Of a stretch of DNA of 64,000 bases, positions 1 through 45,309 are shown piece after piece. The DNA comes from Syngnathus acus (taxonomy: Eukaryota; Chordata; Actinopteri; Syngnathiformes; Syngnathidae). The notes beneath the pieces are model-generated. The model was not told where the DNA came from, did not search any database, and saw nothing but the letters and a program-made list of their open reading frames with translations. The first letter of the stretch is position 1. Every line of letters begins with the position of its first letter. Where the stretch lies: contig NC_051089.1 in NCBI RefSeq assembly GCF_901709675.1, forward strand, positions 12,699,976 to 12,763,975, in the 5' to 3' direction. The translations under genes were made by a program, and so were the position numbers.

Positions 1-61
1 ATTAGTCTTAGCAGCTAGGAGCTGTCAATGCATGAGCCCCTATATTCATACTTTGGGTATG

Positions 62-173
62 TCAGGTCCAGAAAAGAGAAAACCCTGCCACAACCTCAGT
101 TACCTGCCCGTTGAGTCGAAGCACCTGTGGCTCAAGCCAAACTGTGGCAGGGTTTTTACTTTCTGGGACCTGA
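62..173. repeat. Imperfect palindrome (stem-loop)
   Basis: Bases 62-92 pair with 143-173. The core CCCTGCCACA (83-92) matches TGTGGCAGGG (143-152) perfectly. An outer block, TCAGGTCC with AGAAA, pairs with the far side across small bulges. The loop is about 50 nt and has a small inner stem, TTGAG with CTCAA. It may be a worn foldback element or a transcribed hairpin; the sequence alone does not decide. Confidence 0.6.
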
Positions 174-483
174 ATTTCCCATCTCTGCCCGTTGTAGTAT
201 TATTATATTTTTATTGTTTAATAAAATCCTTGTCCTTGGGAAGCACTTGCAAAAAATTGCTCCTCAGATATATTTCTCCTCAAAGGAATGAGCAAATTAA
301 TTAGTAAAATTGCTCTTGAAATGAAAAGTTATTTCGAGCCTTGCAACTATCTACAGGTATATCTTGTCCGTGTCGGGCCGAAACCTCCTCCACAATTTGG
401 TAGATGTCATGTACTGTATTATAACAAATCTATACTATTGCTCAGTCCACATGTGTGAGGTTCTTTCTTTTTTCTTTTTTTTA

Positions 484-610
484 AACAAATTATTGATCAA
501 TCTAAAGTGTTGAACATGTCTTGCTCTCTTTGATGATGCATTGTTAATGGTTGAACAAACATTCCATTTTGGGGGTCTCCTGAAAAGTGATGATTTAAAC
601 CGGTATGAAG
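484..610. repeat. Dispersed repeat (LTR landing-site family)
   Basis: This stretch carries a TTATTGATCAATCT block, then CTTTGATGATG, a run like GTTAATGGTTGAACAA, and GGTCTCCTGAAAAGTGATG. The same order of blocks flanks the solo LTR at 12.1-12.5 kb, and a shorter relative lies near 16.27-16.32 kb. It is therefore an old interspersed repeat. I cannot name its family. Confidence 0.55.
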
Positions 611-1308
611 ATTCTGACTGACGCCAGAGATTATATAAAATAAATCTGTAGGTGCGGAAATAATACAAAAGTAACTACAGACATACACAGGAGTAAATAA
701 CTTACGAAAAGTAATTATTTCGCATCATTACCAACCAGATTTAAAAGCCATTATCTGTACAATTTTATTACAACAAAGCACACGTGTCCTGTGTTTTGAC
801 AAGAAGTGACTTAGTGAGTTTAAGTGCGTTTTAATGAGTTTAAATGTGTTTACAGTGTGTGGTAAGGGTAAAATTATATATTTAAAAACATGATCCGGTC
901 TGTTATTCTGGGGTTGGTGGGTGGATCTTGACTGTCTCCCCTATGATAAGTATGTGTTCACTAATTTAAAAGACAAATAAATAAAAAAAACACAATTAGT
1001 AAAGGCTTTTTTCTGTTACATGACTGTGCACCAGTGTACAAAGCAAGGTCCATAAAGGTGCCTGCTCCAGACTTCTCCCCAATGGTTTTGTCTACGTATA
1101 TACATTCAGTGTACGAGTTAGTGCATGTCAGCTTTTGATCTGCCTGCACCTTTTATACTGGACTTTTATCCTTTGTCAACGAAAATGTCAATGAAAGCTC
1201 TCAGGATGAATCCATAATGTAGCCGGCAGGGCTCCAAGATAACATTTGTGCCTTTTTAAATAAAAGGAGGGGGGCTTTTTCAACTGTCACTCTGCTTTGT
1301 CCTCCCAG

Positions 1309-3280
1309 CATCGACATCGTCAGGTCGATCCAAGTTGCTGGTCAGTGATTGGTCAGAGGAGGATGTGTCTGTGTGGCTGTTGGAGGAAGGGCTGGATGCA
1401 TTGGTGGACACGTTCAGGGCCAACAACATTGACGGGATTGAGCTGCTGGCTCTCACCAAAGAGACACTACTGTCAGAACTGCGCATAGGTGGGAACTGCT
1501 CGCTGCAACTCTCGAAACGCTGGTATTTATACGAGACCCAGTGGAAGGCAATAGCAGTACTCGTGAGGTCTCATCATTCTACTAGTGTGCTGAATTGTCT
1601 TGTGAAGACAAGTACCGTACGAGGACAGCATTGGCATAATTGGGAGACTAAAATGTGCAGTAGTTGACAACTACTATTAATATTATTAATGACACTACGA
1701 AGATGTGATTCGCTAAAGAGTACACTGAAAAATCTTTTGTTTCATTGGATTTGTTGGATGTGTTAAACAAAGATACCATTTGAAGAAGTGAAATTTACGC
1801 CTGTTGCCCACATTTTAATCATGTGCAATCAAAATGCAAGTACTTTTTTTCAGTGTAGTAAGTCACAAGTGTTATGCAGGTGTCAAGTAGTGTAGTTTTG
1901 GCATAGAAGAATTAATCAGGAAATAAATCATAATTGACATTGGATAACTTCCCATCGCACACTCCACGGGAATGATTGTATGAGTGCACTTTATGCACAC
2001 TTATAAACAGGACTGACTGCTTGATATTTCACTGACTTGGACAGATAGTCAGCAGTCGTGCTTCCATCCATATTGACTCACTCACAAACTGAAAACACGC
2101 AGGGAGCAAATGTTCCAAATCTTAATTCTGAATTAAGTGAGCTGTCATGTTGTTCCATTTCCCATTTAATAAGAGCACAGTGACTATGACTGTGTGTGTG
2201 TGTCTATGTGTGTGCAGAATCGGTGGGACTACGTGGCAAAGTCCTCAGAAAGGTTGAGGAGCTGAAGAATGCGTTGGTGTGTTCAGGAGTTCCTGATGAG
2301 TTCTTGTGTCCAATCACCAGGGAGTTGATGAGAGACCCAGTCCTTGCTGCTGGTGAGGCACAGGTCCAAGGGGTGGGACTTTCCCCTGAATTGTTGGAAA
2401 ATTTACAAGGGAATTTAAGATAGGGAAAGCACTGTGGTACACGTAAGCATATTCTTTGTATGGCATTTGCAAATTCACCTATTTGAAGATTATTTTGAAG
2501 GGGCAGATCCATATTTTTCCTTTTTGTCTTGGCAATTAATATGGCAGCCTCAATTTACAGATTTTTCACATCTTATGTTGCAGTGGCGCGCTGTTTTCAA
2601 AATTAGGATCTCTGCGAACCGTGAGAATTATTGTGAATTTATGCTAATTACCAGTATTTGCAATTAGTTGTATTTAAACTGTAAGTTTTCATACTTAAAT
2701 ATAAAAAAAAAACAAATTTGACCCATGCGAATTTGCTTTCATTTCTCTCAAGTGGCGGCGTAACTGAAACTCACTGGCAACTTAAATTTGAGCTCCCAGC
2801 GTTATGAAAAAACTAAATTCAACCAAGGGACAGCTCAAAACGGAAACCCATAAATCCCGATACCGCTGTGCTTGAGTGAAATGTGGTTATTTTAGTCAAT
2901 ACTTTGCAAAAAAAACATTTTCCCTACCTATATTTACATTCCCTAACCTTCAGTTTTGTAAATCCCTGTTTTATACTCAGTTTATAGTCATCAATTCCCA
3001 TGGCGAGTTTCTGAAAATTGTTCTAGCATTGCAAACCTACAAATGTTGGCAAGTCTCGATGATGTTGGTGTTCTGAGTCAGTGATGTTCGTCCAACATTT
3101 ATCCTGTGTACTTTGCACATGCCCATAGATGGCTACTCATATGAGAGGGAGGCCATCACGATGTGGATCCACACCAAGAACCGCTCCAGCCCCATGACCA
3201 ACCTGCCCTTACTCACAACTTTGCTTACACCGAATCACACGTTGAAGATGGCCATTGCTCGGTGGAGGGTGAGCCACTAA
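1309..3280 (+). CDS. wdsub1: WDSUB1, 3' part (SAM domain and U-box exons)
   Basis: Three exons, 1309-1488, 2218-2352 and 3129-3280 (stop TAA at 3278-3280), join in frame with AG/GT borders. The first encodes a SAM domain ([20 protein letters not shown]). The other two encode a U-box: [16 protein letters not shown], then [12 protein letters not shown] and a C-terminal helix ending near MAIARWR. The U-box is a RING-like fold without zinc that binds ubiquitin-charged E2 enzymes, so the protein is a probable E3 ubiquitin ligase; its substrates are not known to me. The WD40 repeats that begin WDSUB1 proteins lie outside the window on the left, since the first exon here needs one base from an upstream exon. 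The last exon could instead splice at AGG/GTGAGC, but the in-frame stop 12 bases on gives a normal end. In human WDSUB1 also lies beside TANC1, which supports orthology. Confidence 0.93.
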
Positions 3281-6200
3281 GCAGCAGCACCACATCGTTT
3301 CAGGTACACAAGTAGAAGTACACGATGTTTCACCTTCTTCATGGGCAACTTCACTTCATTAGTGTCAAGTTGTTCCATGTGGGCAGAGTTGAATGTGCTC
3401 TTATAGCTCGTTCATTTGAGTGCAATCATAATCATGCAGTTAGGCCGGCTGCAGAACAAACTACACATTAACAGAACTTGACAATACAAGATGACATTTT
3501 ACACTCTCAATCATCACATTCTCCTCAATTATTTCAATATTTCAAAATGTGAGTAGCTTTCAGTCACATGTAGACTTAGTCTTAACTAGAAGTGGGTGAA
3601 CTAGTTAAAGATTATTATTAATAAATTAAAACAATATTTAATATTATATATATAAAAATAGATATTTAAATATTTATAAAAAATAAATTATTATAATTAA
3701 TTGGAAGTACTTATGTGTACTGTTACTTTAGACAAGTATGACTCAGAAAAGAGTAAAAAGTACTGTATTGGTCACAGTTTCATGTAACTTAATTAAACGC
3801 TACAGTTAATTAAGACACACATTCAACAAATACATTTAAACACACCTAAATGCTAATGATTGATGTCTTGCCTTATAAGTTCAGTTTGGTATTGCATGCT
3901 GCAATGAATCCTGAGATTTCTTTTCCCCACAAGAACTGCTGTCAGTTGAAGTATGCTAAGTACAATGAGTTTCCCATCCCTGATCTAGATTACTAGTCTT
4001 AGTAGTAATCTATGTGAGAATTATTGGAAACAGCTCTCAATTTATTGCCGCCACCTTCTATACCACTGCAAATGAAATCCACAAGAATAAACATCTTGTT
4101 TTAAAATATTTTGTATTTTATTAATGTAGCCATTATTTGTTCTCCTTACACATTGCATGAGGACAATTTACACACCCAGCATTCATAAATGGACATTCTT
4201 TTATTTCATATCTATACATTTCAATGTTTATTTTCTCTTAATCCAAATACACCCTGTAAAGCATAAATAATGAACTACAGTCATCTTTGTTCTTTTATTG
4301 TACCACATTAATTGTGGCCACATTTTGTATTCATAGCATGAAAAGTGTATATGACAACTATAGACATAATTGTAATGCCTATTGTGTATTTTTAATTCTT
4401 GACTGCTTGTGTTCAATAAAACCAGTAAACACTTCATAAGTCATCTGCTATGCAAAAATAAAAGCCATATACTGTAAATATTGAAGCAACCAACATTGAC
4501 AAGGATGTTCTAACGTTGTCATGTGTTATGTGTTTATGAAAAAGAATCTGATGTCGTTAGAAAGCTGTAATGTTGACAAAGCCATTTACAAGTAAATATA
4601 TCATCTTCAAATATAGTGTATATGATACAAATATAAATGTTTTTTTTAAAAGACACAATCAGAATGGTCTTATCCTAGCATGGGGTTTATTATTATGATT
4701 CATGCACAAGACGTTCTCAGACTTGAATGTTTGATAAAGGACAATTCATCATGACATCACACATGTACTTCCGGGTGGCGAATGAAACTTTCTCTTGAAA
4801 AACCAACGTACAGAGGAATGTTGAGATACGACTTCAATTTATTCCGTGATCACACTCGTATCATCTAGTCTCATTTAAATGAATGAAAATGCAATTTATC
4901 AGTTACACTGCACCGAGCTGAAGCCGACTATCAAATATTTCATTGGTAAGCCTTTCACAATAACAATTTTTTTGTGGATGATATATTTACCCAAAACTAT
5001 CAGGATAAACAATACTTTTGGTTGTTGTTGTTTTTTTAAATGCATCTGATATACTGATGATGTTAGAGCAAAAATAATGAAAGAACATCCCTTCTAATGG
5101 TAATTATATTTAAATTCTCAAGTAAATGTAACTTTTACACTGAAATGTAGAGCAATTAAATATTTTGAACCGATAAATAAAAGAAAAGACTTGGGCTGTT
5201 AATTCTTTTTGCAACAACAACATTCAATAAATATTAACAACACCACACACAGTACTATCTGTAGTGGTAGAGGAAAATGATGTATTTTTTAACATTTCTT
5301 TTACAATCTCCTTTTTCACCTGGTTGTACTGAAATGGCTGTTGAAGGAATCCACAGTCCTTTTACCCATTGTAGTTTCATAGATAAAGGTCTCGAATTCG
5401 AGTAAAATGTTCCTTTCCATACTGCACGTACCCCTGGTTAAGAAACCCTGGTTAAGACAGCTGCTACCATGACCAACGTTAGTTAATTATGCAGATTCTC
5501 ATTGATCACTCTAACTTTCTCTGAGTTTTAACCATGTTTCTTTCTTAATAAACAGTTCAAATGTATTTCAATGGGTGTTTGATCTCCCATAAAAGTAAGA
5601 CTTCCCGTACCAGCCCACAAAAAGAAAACCATTCAAATCATTTACAGTGGTATGATGCAATACTATTGATTCAACTTACAAGTTTTTCAAAATATGAGGC
5701 AGAGTTGTTGCTTGATTATTTTTGCTTTGCTTTCTGAGCGCAGCCTAAAGATTCGAGTACTGAATGGAAGCAGTACCTGAAATTTATTACAAAAAGCAGT
5801 TTGGCTGATAAAATTATGAATTCAGTAATGTGTCTTGAAGGTATTCATTGCCACTCCCAATTGAAATTTGCTGTCAAAGACAAAAAAAAAAGAATTACTC
5901 CACCTTTTTTCAAATTTTGCATTTCAGTAGTCGTACATCGCTCATTTCTTAAAAATGGTTTTAGATTACAGAGACTAAAGGCCGTTTATGACATCCGTTT
6001 GCCAAATTCTGCTCATCCACAAATTTAGTTGGATTGCAATTTTTTTCCCCAAAAAATCCAAAACTCCTCGGCTAAAGCTGTCAGCGCAACGCCAAGCTCA
6101 ATGGGTTTTTGTCATCGATTCATTCAGTTGGATTCTGCCACCCGGAAGTATCTTGGCGCCTACTATCTATAAATATCCCAGTTGGTCTATCAGGACTACT

Positions 6201-6414
6201 GTTCAGATAATGTGCTAGTTCTTTAAAAACCCTACTTAAGGTATGTGTGGTTTTCTTTAACACACTATGCACTAGCTGTAAACATGTAAGCAGAAGCAGA
6301 TCACTGGTTGATTCTCGATTGTAAATGCGACGCTGCAGCAGAAGTCATCACACAGGCTTGCATTGTAGCTACCTTGTATGGGACTTTGTGTTCTTTTGGG
6401 CTTTGATCAATTAT
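3281..6414. other. Convergent intergenic region, wdsub1 / tanc1 3' ends
   Basis: There is no supported coding exon between the two facing stop codons. The stretch is AT-rich and must contain both 3' UTRs. Several AATAAA signals lie on the plus strand (for example 4086-4091) and several TTTATT (minus-strand AATAAA) motifs, the one nearest the tanc1 stop being at 5783-5788. I cannot tell which are used. Open frames such as 5801-6028 show no recognisable protein. Confidence 0.6.
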
Positions 6415-40172
<33,758 letters not shown>

Positions 40173-40182
40173 TCTGCTCAGT

Positions 40183-40900
40183 CTGTAGAGGGTTGGAGAA
40201 TAAAAAAACACTATAGTAATGTGTTACTTTGGTGCCACAATAGCAGATTTCATTGGATATTCTTACAGTCATAAAAAGCCTTTTTGTTTGTTTTATTCTA
40301 AGAAGCATTCATTGTTACCTGATAATGGCTTCTTCAATGGCGTTTTCTTATAAATCCACACTTCACCGACAGACTCCTTGTACCTCCTCTGTCGACTCAC
40401 ATTGAGGAGTCGACCAGCACATGCGTATTCGTTTTATGTCCCAATTTTGGTGTATTAATATTTGAGCATTTGCCCTCTTAAAGAAACAATGTGACTTTTT
40501 GCCGCCTAATCTATTTCAAGCATCATAGTTAAAATCTCCCATTACGAGAGGATGCAATTTCAGAACGAATGCTTGTGAATGCTGAAGAGATGAAACTGCA
40601 TGGAGTTCTTGAATATGACACTTGAAATGTGTAAGAAGGTGAAAATGTAAAATATCTCGTAATATGAGAAAGTAATAATGATAATAATAATAATATTAGT
40701 AGTATTTGGAGTCTCCAAGAATGTAGAAAAGTGTCATATATCCCTCCAGGTTCTGCAGAGATACATTTATGATCTGTTTGGGGGGCTATTTTGTACTTTG
40801 TTCAGTTTTCTCCGTTTTCTATTACGTATTTTTATCTATTACATCACATCCGTTGGGGCGGGACAAACCAAAGAAGGAAAATCCACCATCTTTAGTACTT
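40183..40900. other. Gap between tanc1 start exon and zinc-finger remnant
   Basis: No coding exon is supported. A pyrimidine-rich stretch and CTACAG on the minus strand (40183-40188) form the acceptor of tanc1 exon 1, so intron sequence of the tanc1 5' UTR begins here. I see no clear promoter. Confidence 0.5.
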
Positions 40901-40914
40901 GGAGAGACTTTTGT

Positions 40915-41260
40915 TGTCCAAACAGACCGTTCTTTTGCTCAGTTTGTGGCAAAGGATTCTCTCAAAAAGTAAACATGATTACACACAAAGAGACACATGC
41001 GAGGGAAACCATTTGTGTGCTCAGTTTGTGGCAAAGGATTCTCACGAAAGCTAAATATGATTACTCACTCAAGGAGAGAAACCATACACCTGCTCCCTGT
41101 GCAACAAAAGCTTGTACGAATGTTCAGGTTTGCTTGAACACATGAGAGCAAACACTGGAGAAAAACTTTTTTCTGCTTACTGTGTGGTAAAACATCCCGC
41201 AGTAAGTCACTTTTGAAAAGGCATATGAGGACACGTACTGGTGAAAAAGTCAATTTCTCT
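40915..41260 (+). pseudogene. Broken C2H2 zinc-finger gene
   Basis: Remains of about four fingers can be read only by changing frame. PFFCSVCGKGFSQKVNMITH is followed by a shift before CSVCGKGFSRKLNMITH, another shift before YTCSLCNKSLYECSGLLEHM, and another before LLCGKTSRSKSLLKRHMR. Linkers like TGEK are partly kept. There is no N-terminal exon nearby. It is related to the intact genes at 47.8-51.6 kb and is read as a dead member of the same tandem family. Confidence 0.8.
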
Positions 41261-42169
41261 TATAATTATCAATCATCTTATTGTTAGGTCTAAATACCAT
41301 CAGGCATTAAACCACACGCTGGAAGGAAGAGGAGAAAATAACCAGAACAGGTTTACTCGCGAGGAGAACGATAGAGAGCAAACTCAGTTACAATCTCCAT
41401 CAATTCTGAGTTCTCACTTCACGTGCTCCTCTATTTAATGTTTTGGTTGCCCTGGTTACAGAGGTGTTGCTACACTAAAGGGAGGGGAGATAGTGTCTGT
41501 AGCAACGCTTTATTAGCTAAGGAATGTAGTGTGGTGTGAATTAGCACTTCATTGTCGGCCCGTGACCCCCGCAGACTTTGTCCTCCTTCCTCAACCAGCT
41601 GTTCTTCTCATGGTTGGCTGATTTGTCCTCGAGTGGGATCAGATAACTTGAATTGCCGCTTTCCTGTGGAACAATGCAACTAAACCTTGGCTAACTTTAT
41701 CTACTTGGTAAATTAACACACAATAATAATAAGTAACTTGTCCCAAACATTTCAACACACATTGAGTAAATATAAGGTAACTGGTATGCAGTTCCTTACA
41801 CAAATATTGAGTAAATATAGGATAACTTGTACGCAACTACCTCAAACTGTATATAACACTTAACAAAGAAAAGCAGTTCTGACCAACAACAATCTATGAA
41901 CCAAACCTACAGTTAGATAAAAGACAAAATTATAGATAAAACTTATAATTATCAGCATGTCTGTACTGGTAGGGATGGGAATTCCAAAACGGTTCTCAAC
42001 CAGAATTTCTTGGAATTGTTTGTGTGTGTGAGTGTGTGTGGGTGGGGTCACAAACACACACATTCAAACCATCATATGCGGGAATCGAAACTTACAGTGT
42101 CGGCACACAAGACAGGCAAGTGCACCCCAGCACCATCAGCTACTCCGCATTACCAGTTGAACTTTTGGA
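41261..42169. other. Intergenic, upstream of the SLC22 gene
   Basis: No exon is recognised. It holds a partly repeated word pair near 41750-41830 (ACACAAATATTGAGTAAATA and a variant) and a GT-rich patch near 42019-42045. The promoter of the SLC22 gene should lie here, but I see no distinct core element. Confidence 0.5.
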
Positions 42170-43409
42170 ATGAAGTTTGATGACGTGTTAGCAGAAGTGA
42201 AAGGCTTCGGGCCGTTTCAGTATAGGCTGATGCTATCGTTGACGATTCCTCGTCTGGCTATGCCTTTACAATTTCTGCTGAATAATTTCATCGCGTTTAT
42301 TCCTCTTCACCACTGCAACGTCAGTGCTTTAGATGATGGAGATGTTTTTAGGAATCTCTCCAGTGAGGAAAGGCTTATAGTCAGTATTCCGGTCGAGGGT
42401 GTCGGGAGTCTGAGCTCTTGTCAGATGTTTGCAGAGCCTCAATATCATCTGTTGCTGAATTCCTCCAACACGACGGTGTTGCCGACTGTACATTGTCAGA
42501 ATGGATGGGTGTATGATACCTCCATCATGAAGTCTACTCTGGCGACAGAGGTGAGTAGGTCCTCAATTTCTCTAAAGATCATCAGATATATGCTTGATTT
42601 TAAATCACTTGGTTCTTCAGTGGGATCTGGTTTGTGAGAGAAAGAAAATGAACCGATCTACAGCCACTATTTTCTTCTTGGGCGTCATGTTGGGATCAGC
42701 AATCTTTGGCCAGCTCAGTGACAGGTCCTCATGTTTATTTATATTTTTTTGCACTTCTGATTTTGTTTGTGCCTGAGGTCTTTCAGCTATCAGTATGAAG
42801 ATAATCTTATAGTCTAAAAGCTAGCTTCGCATGACGGACATTGTTTTAGTCTCTCTTGTGATTCCATTTTTTTTTCTGGCAGATTTGGCAGGAAAACTGC
42901 ACTGTTGGTGTCCTATGTGATAACCATGATCTTTGGATTCGGAAGTGCTCTGTCAACTAATTTTGCCATGTTTGCAGTCATGAGATTCTTTACTGGCTTC
43001 GGAACTTCTGGAGTCATCATAGCTAGTGGGGTTTTGTGTGAGTTTTATTTTACATGCAATGAGTAAATAACAAGCAACTGAACTTGACTCAACAGCAACC
43101 TTGAAATTGACCTTTTCCTTGTCCTAAATCTCTCCTCATAGGTATGGAATGGGCGGACATCAAGCATCGATCTTTAATGTACATTGTATTAACTATGGAC
43201 TGGAGTTTGGGATGTTCGCTGCTTGCTGCGCTCGCCTATTTCGTGAATGATTGGAGGTATCTGACGGCGGCGGCAACAAGCCTGCTGTTGCCGGCCATCA
43301 TTTATTGGTGGTAATAAAAACGGATCAAATGATTTCTGAGAGTTTGAAACCAACTGTCACACTTTTATGACCTTTAGTTATGACGGTTGAGAATATTGTG
43401 ATTGATAGT

Positions 43410-43451
<42 letters not shown>

Positions 43452-44591
43452 AGGTGGCTTCCAGAGTCTGCCAGATGGCTGGTGAGCCAGAAAAAGGTTA
43501 ACCCTGCTTATTTTTATCTAAGCAAGTGTGCAATGGTAAATGACAGAAAGCAATTTATGGATGACCTAAAACCTGAGGTGCAAACTCTTATTGGTGAATT
43601 AGTTGAGTCAGATTTTTTTGTTATTGCTCGTATTCAATTTATTTCTCCTATCTGCCACAGGATTTGTTAAAAAGAATTGTGCTTGAAAATGAAAAAGGGA
43701 AATATTCCTTTTTGGATCTTATGAGGACTCCAACGTTGAGAAGACTGACTCTAATTGCCGGCCCTGTGTGGTATATGGCTCAACTTGGCAAGGTTCAACA
43801 GTATTGAAAAATTTCGCAATGCAGATCAATCTCTTCTCCTACTCCTAGGTTTGGAGTAGCCTGCAGTTACTACGGCATCACTTTGAATATCTCTGGATTT
43901 GGCGTCAACATTTTCCTCACGCAGTTGATCTACGGCGCCATTGAACTACCCGCCAAACTTGTCTGCTTTTTTTCAATTAACAAAATCGGCCGAAAGTTAA
44001 TTGTGAGTGGTGGACTTCTTCTGACTGGACTGTGTTTGATTTGCGTCATACTTATCCCGTCTGGTAAGTGACGAGAGTGCAAGAAATTGGGAGACCCGCT
44101 CAGTGGGAATATGCTTCTCGGATGTCTTTGTTTCAGATATGGCAGTGTGTCGGACAGCAGTGGGGACACTGGGCAAGTTTTTTTCCGAAGCAGCTTTCAC
44201 AGTTTTGTGTTTGTACACAACAGAACTCTATCCGACAGTAGTGAGGTCAGTGAAACACAATGAACAGAGACTTATGATACCCCCAACTTGTAAAAGGCCT
44301 GTGATTGTCTGTCAATTTTCTACCTTTGGTACACAAAACAAATCACACTGCTTCCTCATTCATTACATGTTTTGTCACAGGCAAATTAGTTATAGCTGCT
44401 GTTCTATCATCGGCCGTCTCGGTGTGGCACTTTCACCCCTGGTGGCTCTTCTTGACGAAGTGTGGGTCGGTTTACCCAGACTCCTGTTTGGCCTGATGGC
44501 TTCAGGTGCTGGGTTGTTAACCTTCCTCCTCCCTGAGACAAATAACGTCAGCCTCGCAGAGACAATCCAAGATGTGGAGCAGAGGAAGTAG
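42170..44591 (+). CDS. SLC22 organic-anion transporter (SLC22A7/OAT2-like)
   Basis: This is a 12-helix major-facilitator carrier of the SLC22 family, expected in the plasma membrane to move organic anions. Nine exons: 42170-42550, 42621-42724, 42883-43037, 43142-43310, 43454-43577, 43661-43770, 43849-44063, 44137-44245, 44381-44591 (TAG). Phases agree and give 525 residues, normal for the family. Motifs: GFGPFQYRLM at the N-terminus; a large first loop with cysteines and the glycosylation site NSSNTT; WDLVCERK; the signature DRFGRK across the exon 2/3 junction; WLPESARWLVSQ; KIGRKLIVSGG; ELYPTVVRQ; and the end LPETNNVSLAETIQDVEQRK. The opening and LAETIQDVE are closest to SLC22A7 as I recall it, but SLC22A13-type members cannot be excluded. 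The exon 2 donor (GTCCTC) is weak, and exon 4 could end three bases earlier without a frame change. A partial relative follows at 45117. Confidence 0.9.
43409..43449. repeat. GT microsatellite before SLC22 exon 5
   Basis: About 20 GT units (one TATG interruption) end four bases before the CAG acceptor of exon 5. The repeat replaces the usual polypyrimidine tract. Confidence 0.9.
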
Positions 44592-45116
44592 TTGTTTTGG
44601 AAATATTTCTTATGATCATAGATGGAATTTAGTAAATGACAATACAGTGTCCTTGATGTTTCAGAAGATCAGACTCCACAAGGATAACAGCAATACACCA
44701 CCATAGTTTTTGCAAATGCTACGAAACACCTAACAAAACTCATAAGGGAAGAATTGTCTTTGAGAACTGTAGATCACGTAACACATTGTTGAGTTGTGTA
44801 CTGTTTGTTTTACTCTATGATCCGATAAAGATTCTCAAACAAATTGGTTGTACGGTTCAACATGTGGCTGAAAATGTGTAACTGTCATAAATTATATCAT
44901 ACAAGCACTGACAGTTTGCATCTAGCCATTTTTGCTGAGCTTTAGCTTTCTGACATTGCTACTGTTTTATTAAAATCCTTCAGCTGAAAATGTCGATCAC
45001 CAATCCAGTCAGCTTTGGATTCAAAGTTTAATTTGTCACTAAATATTAATTGACGACAGGAACACATGTTTGCAACAGCTCAATATTTATTCAGCATTAT
45101 AAGTGGCACTTTCAAG
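44592..45116. other. Intergenic, SLC22 3' flank
   Basis: AT-rich sequence that should include the 3' UTR of the transporter gene. No exon or repeat is recognised. Confidence 0.5.
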
Positions 45117-45266
45117 ATGACGTTTGATGACATGTTAAGACAACTGAACGGTTTGGGGAAATTGCAGTTCCGTCTCATTTTGTTAGTTGTTATTCCTCGC
45201 GCCACTTTGCCATTTCATTTTATGATGAATTATTTCATCGGGTTCATTCCTTCTCATCACTGCAAC
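45117..45266 (+). pseudogene. Isolated first-exon fragment of a second SLC22 gene
   Basis: An open frame starts MTFDDMLRQLNGLGKLQFRL and runs to FIGFIPSHHCN. It aligns with the first 50 residues of the gene at 42170 (MKFDDVLAEVKGFGPFQYRL to FIPLHHCN) at roughly half identity. Similarity stops right after HHCN at 45266, where exon 1 of the intact gene would go on for another 77 codons. No other SLC22 exon follows; zinc-finger coding sequence starts about 50 bases later. It is the stump of an old tandem paralogue rather than a recent copy. Confidence 0.82.
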
Positions 45267-45309
45267 TCCAAACGTTATTCAATTCACCTCATAATTAGCG
45301 GCAGTTTGG

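Larger units (their letters stand above)
1..1308. other. wdsub1 intron sequence with old repeats
   Basis: No coding exon is supported here. The first wdsub1 exon in the window begins at 1309 and needs one nucleotide from an exon further left, so this stretch is read as intron. It holds a long imperfect palindrome (62-173) and one copy of a dispersed repeat (about 484-610) that is also the landing site of the solo LTR near 12.2 kb. The open frame at 32-304 shows no WD-repeat pattern and overlaps the palindrome, so it is not called. Confidence 0.6.

Noticed and set aside
1335-1667. 110-codon frame running past the SAM exon
   Set aside because: The SAM similarity stops at the donor at 1489; the rest is intron.
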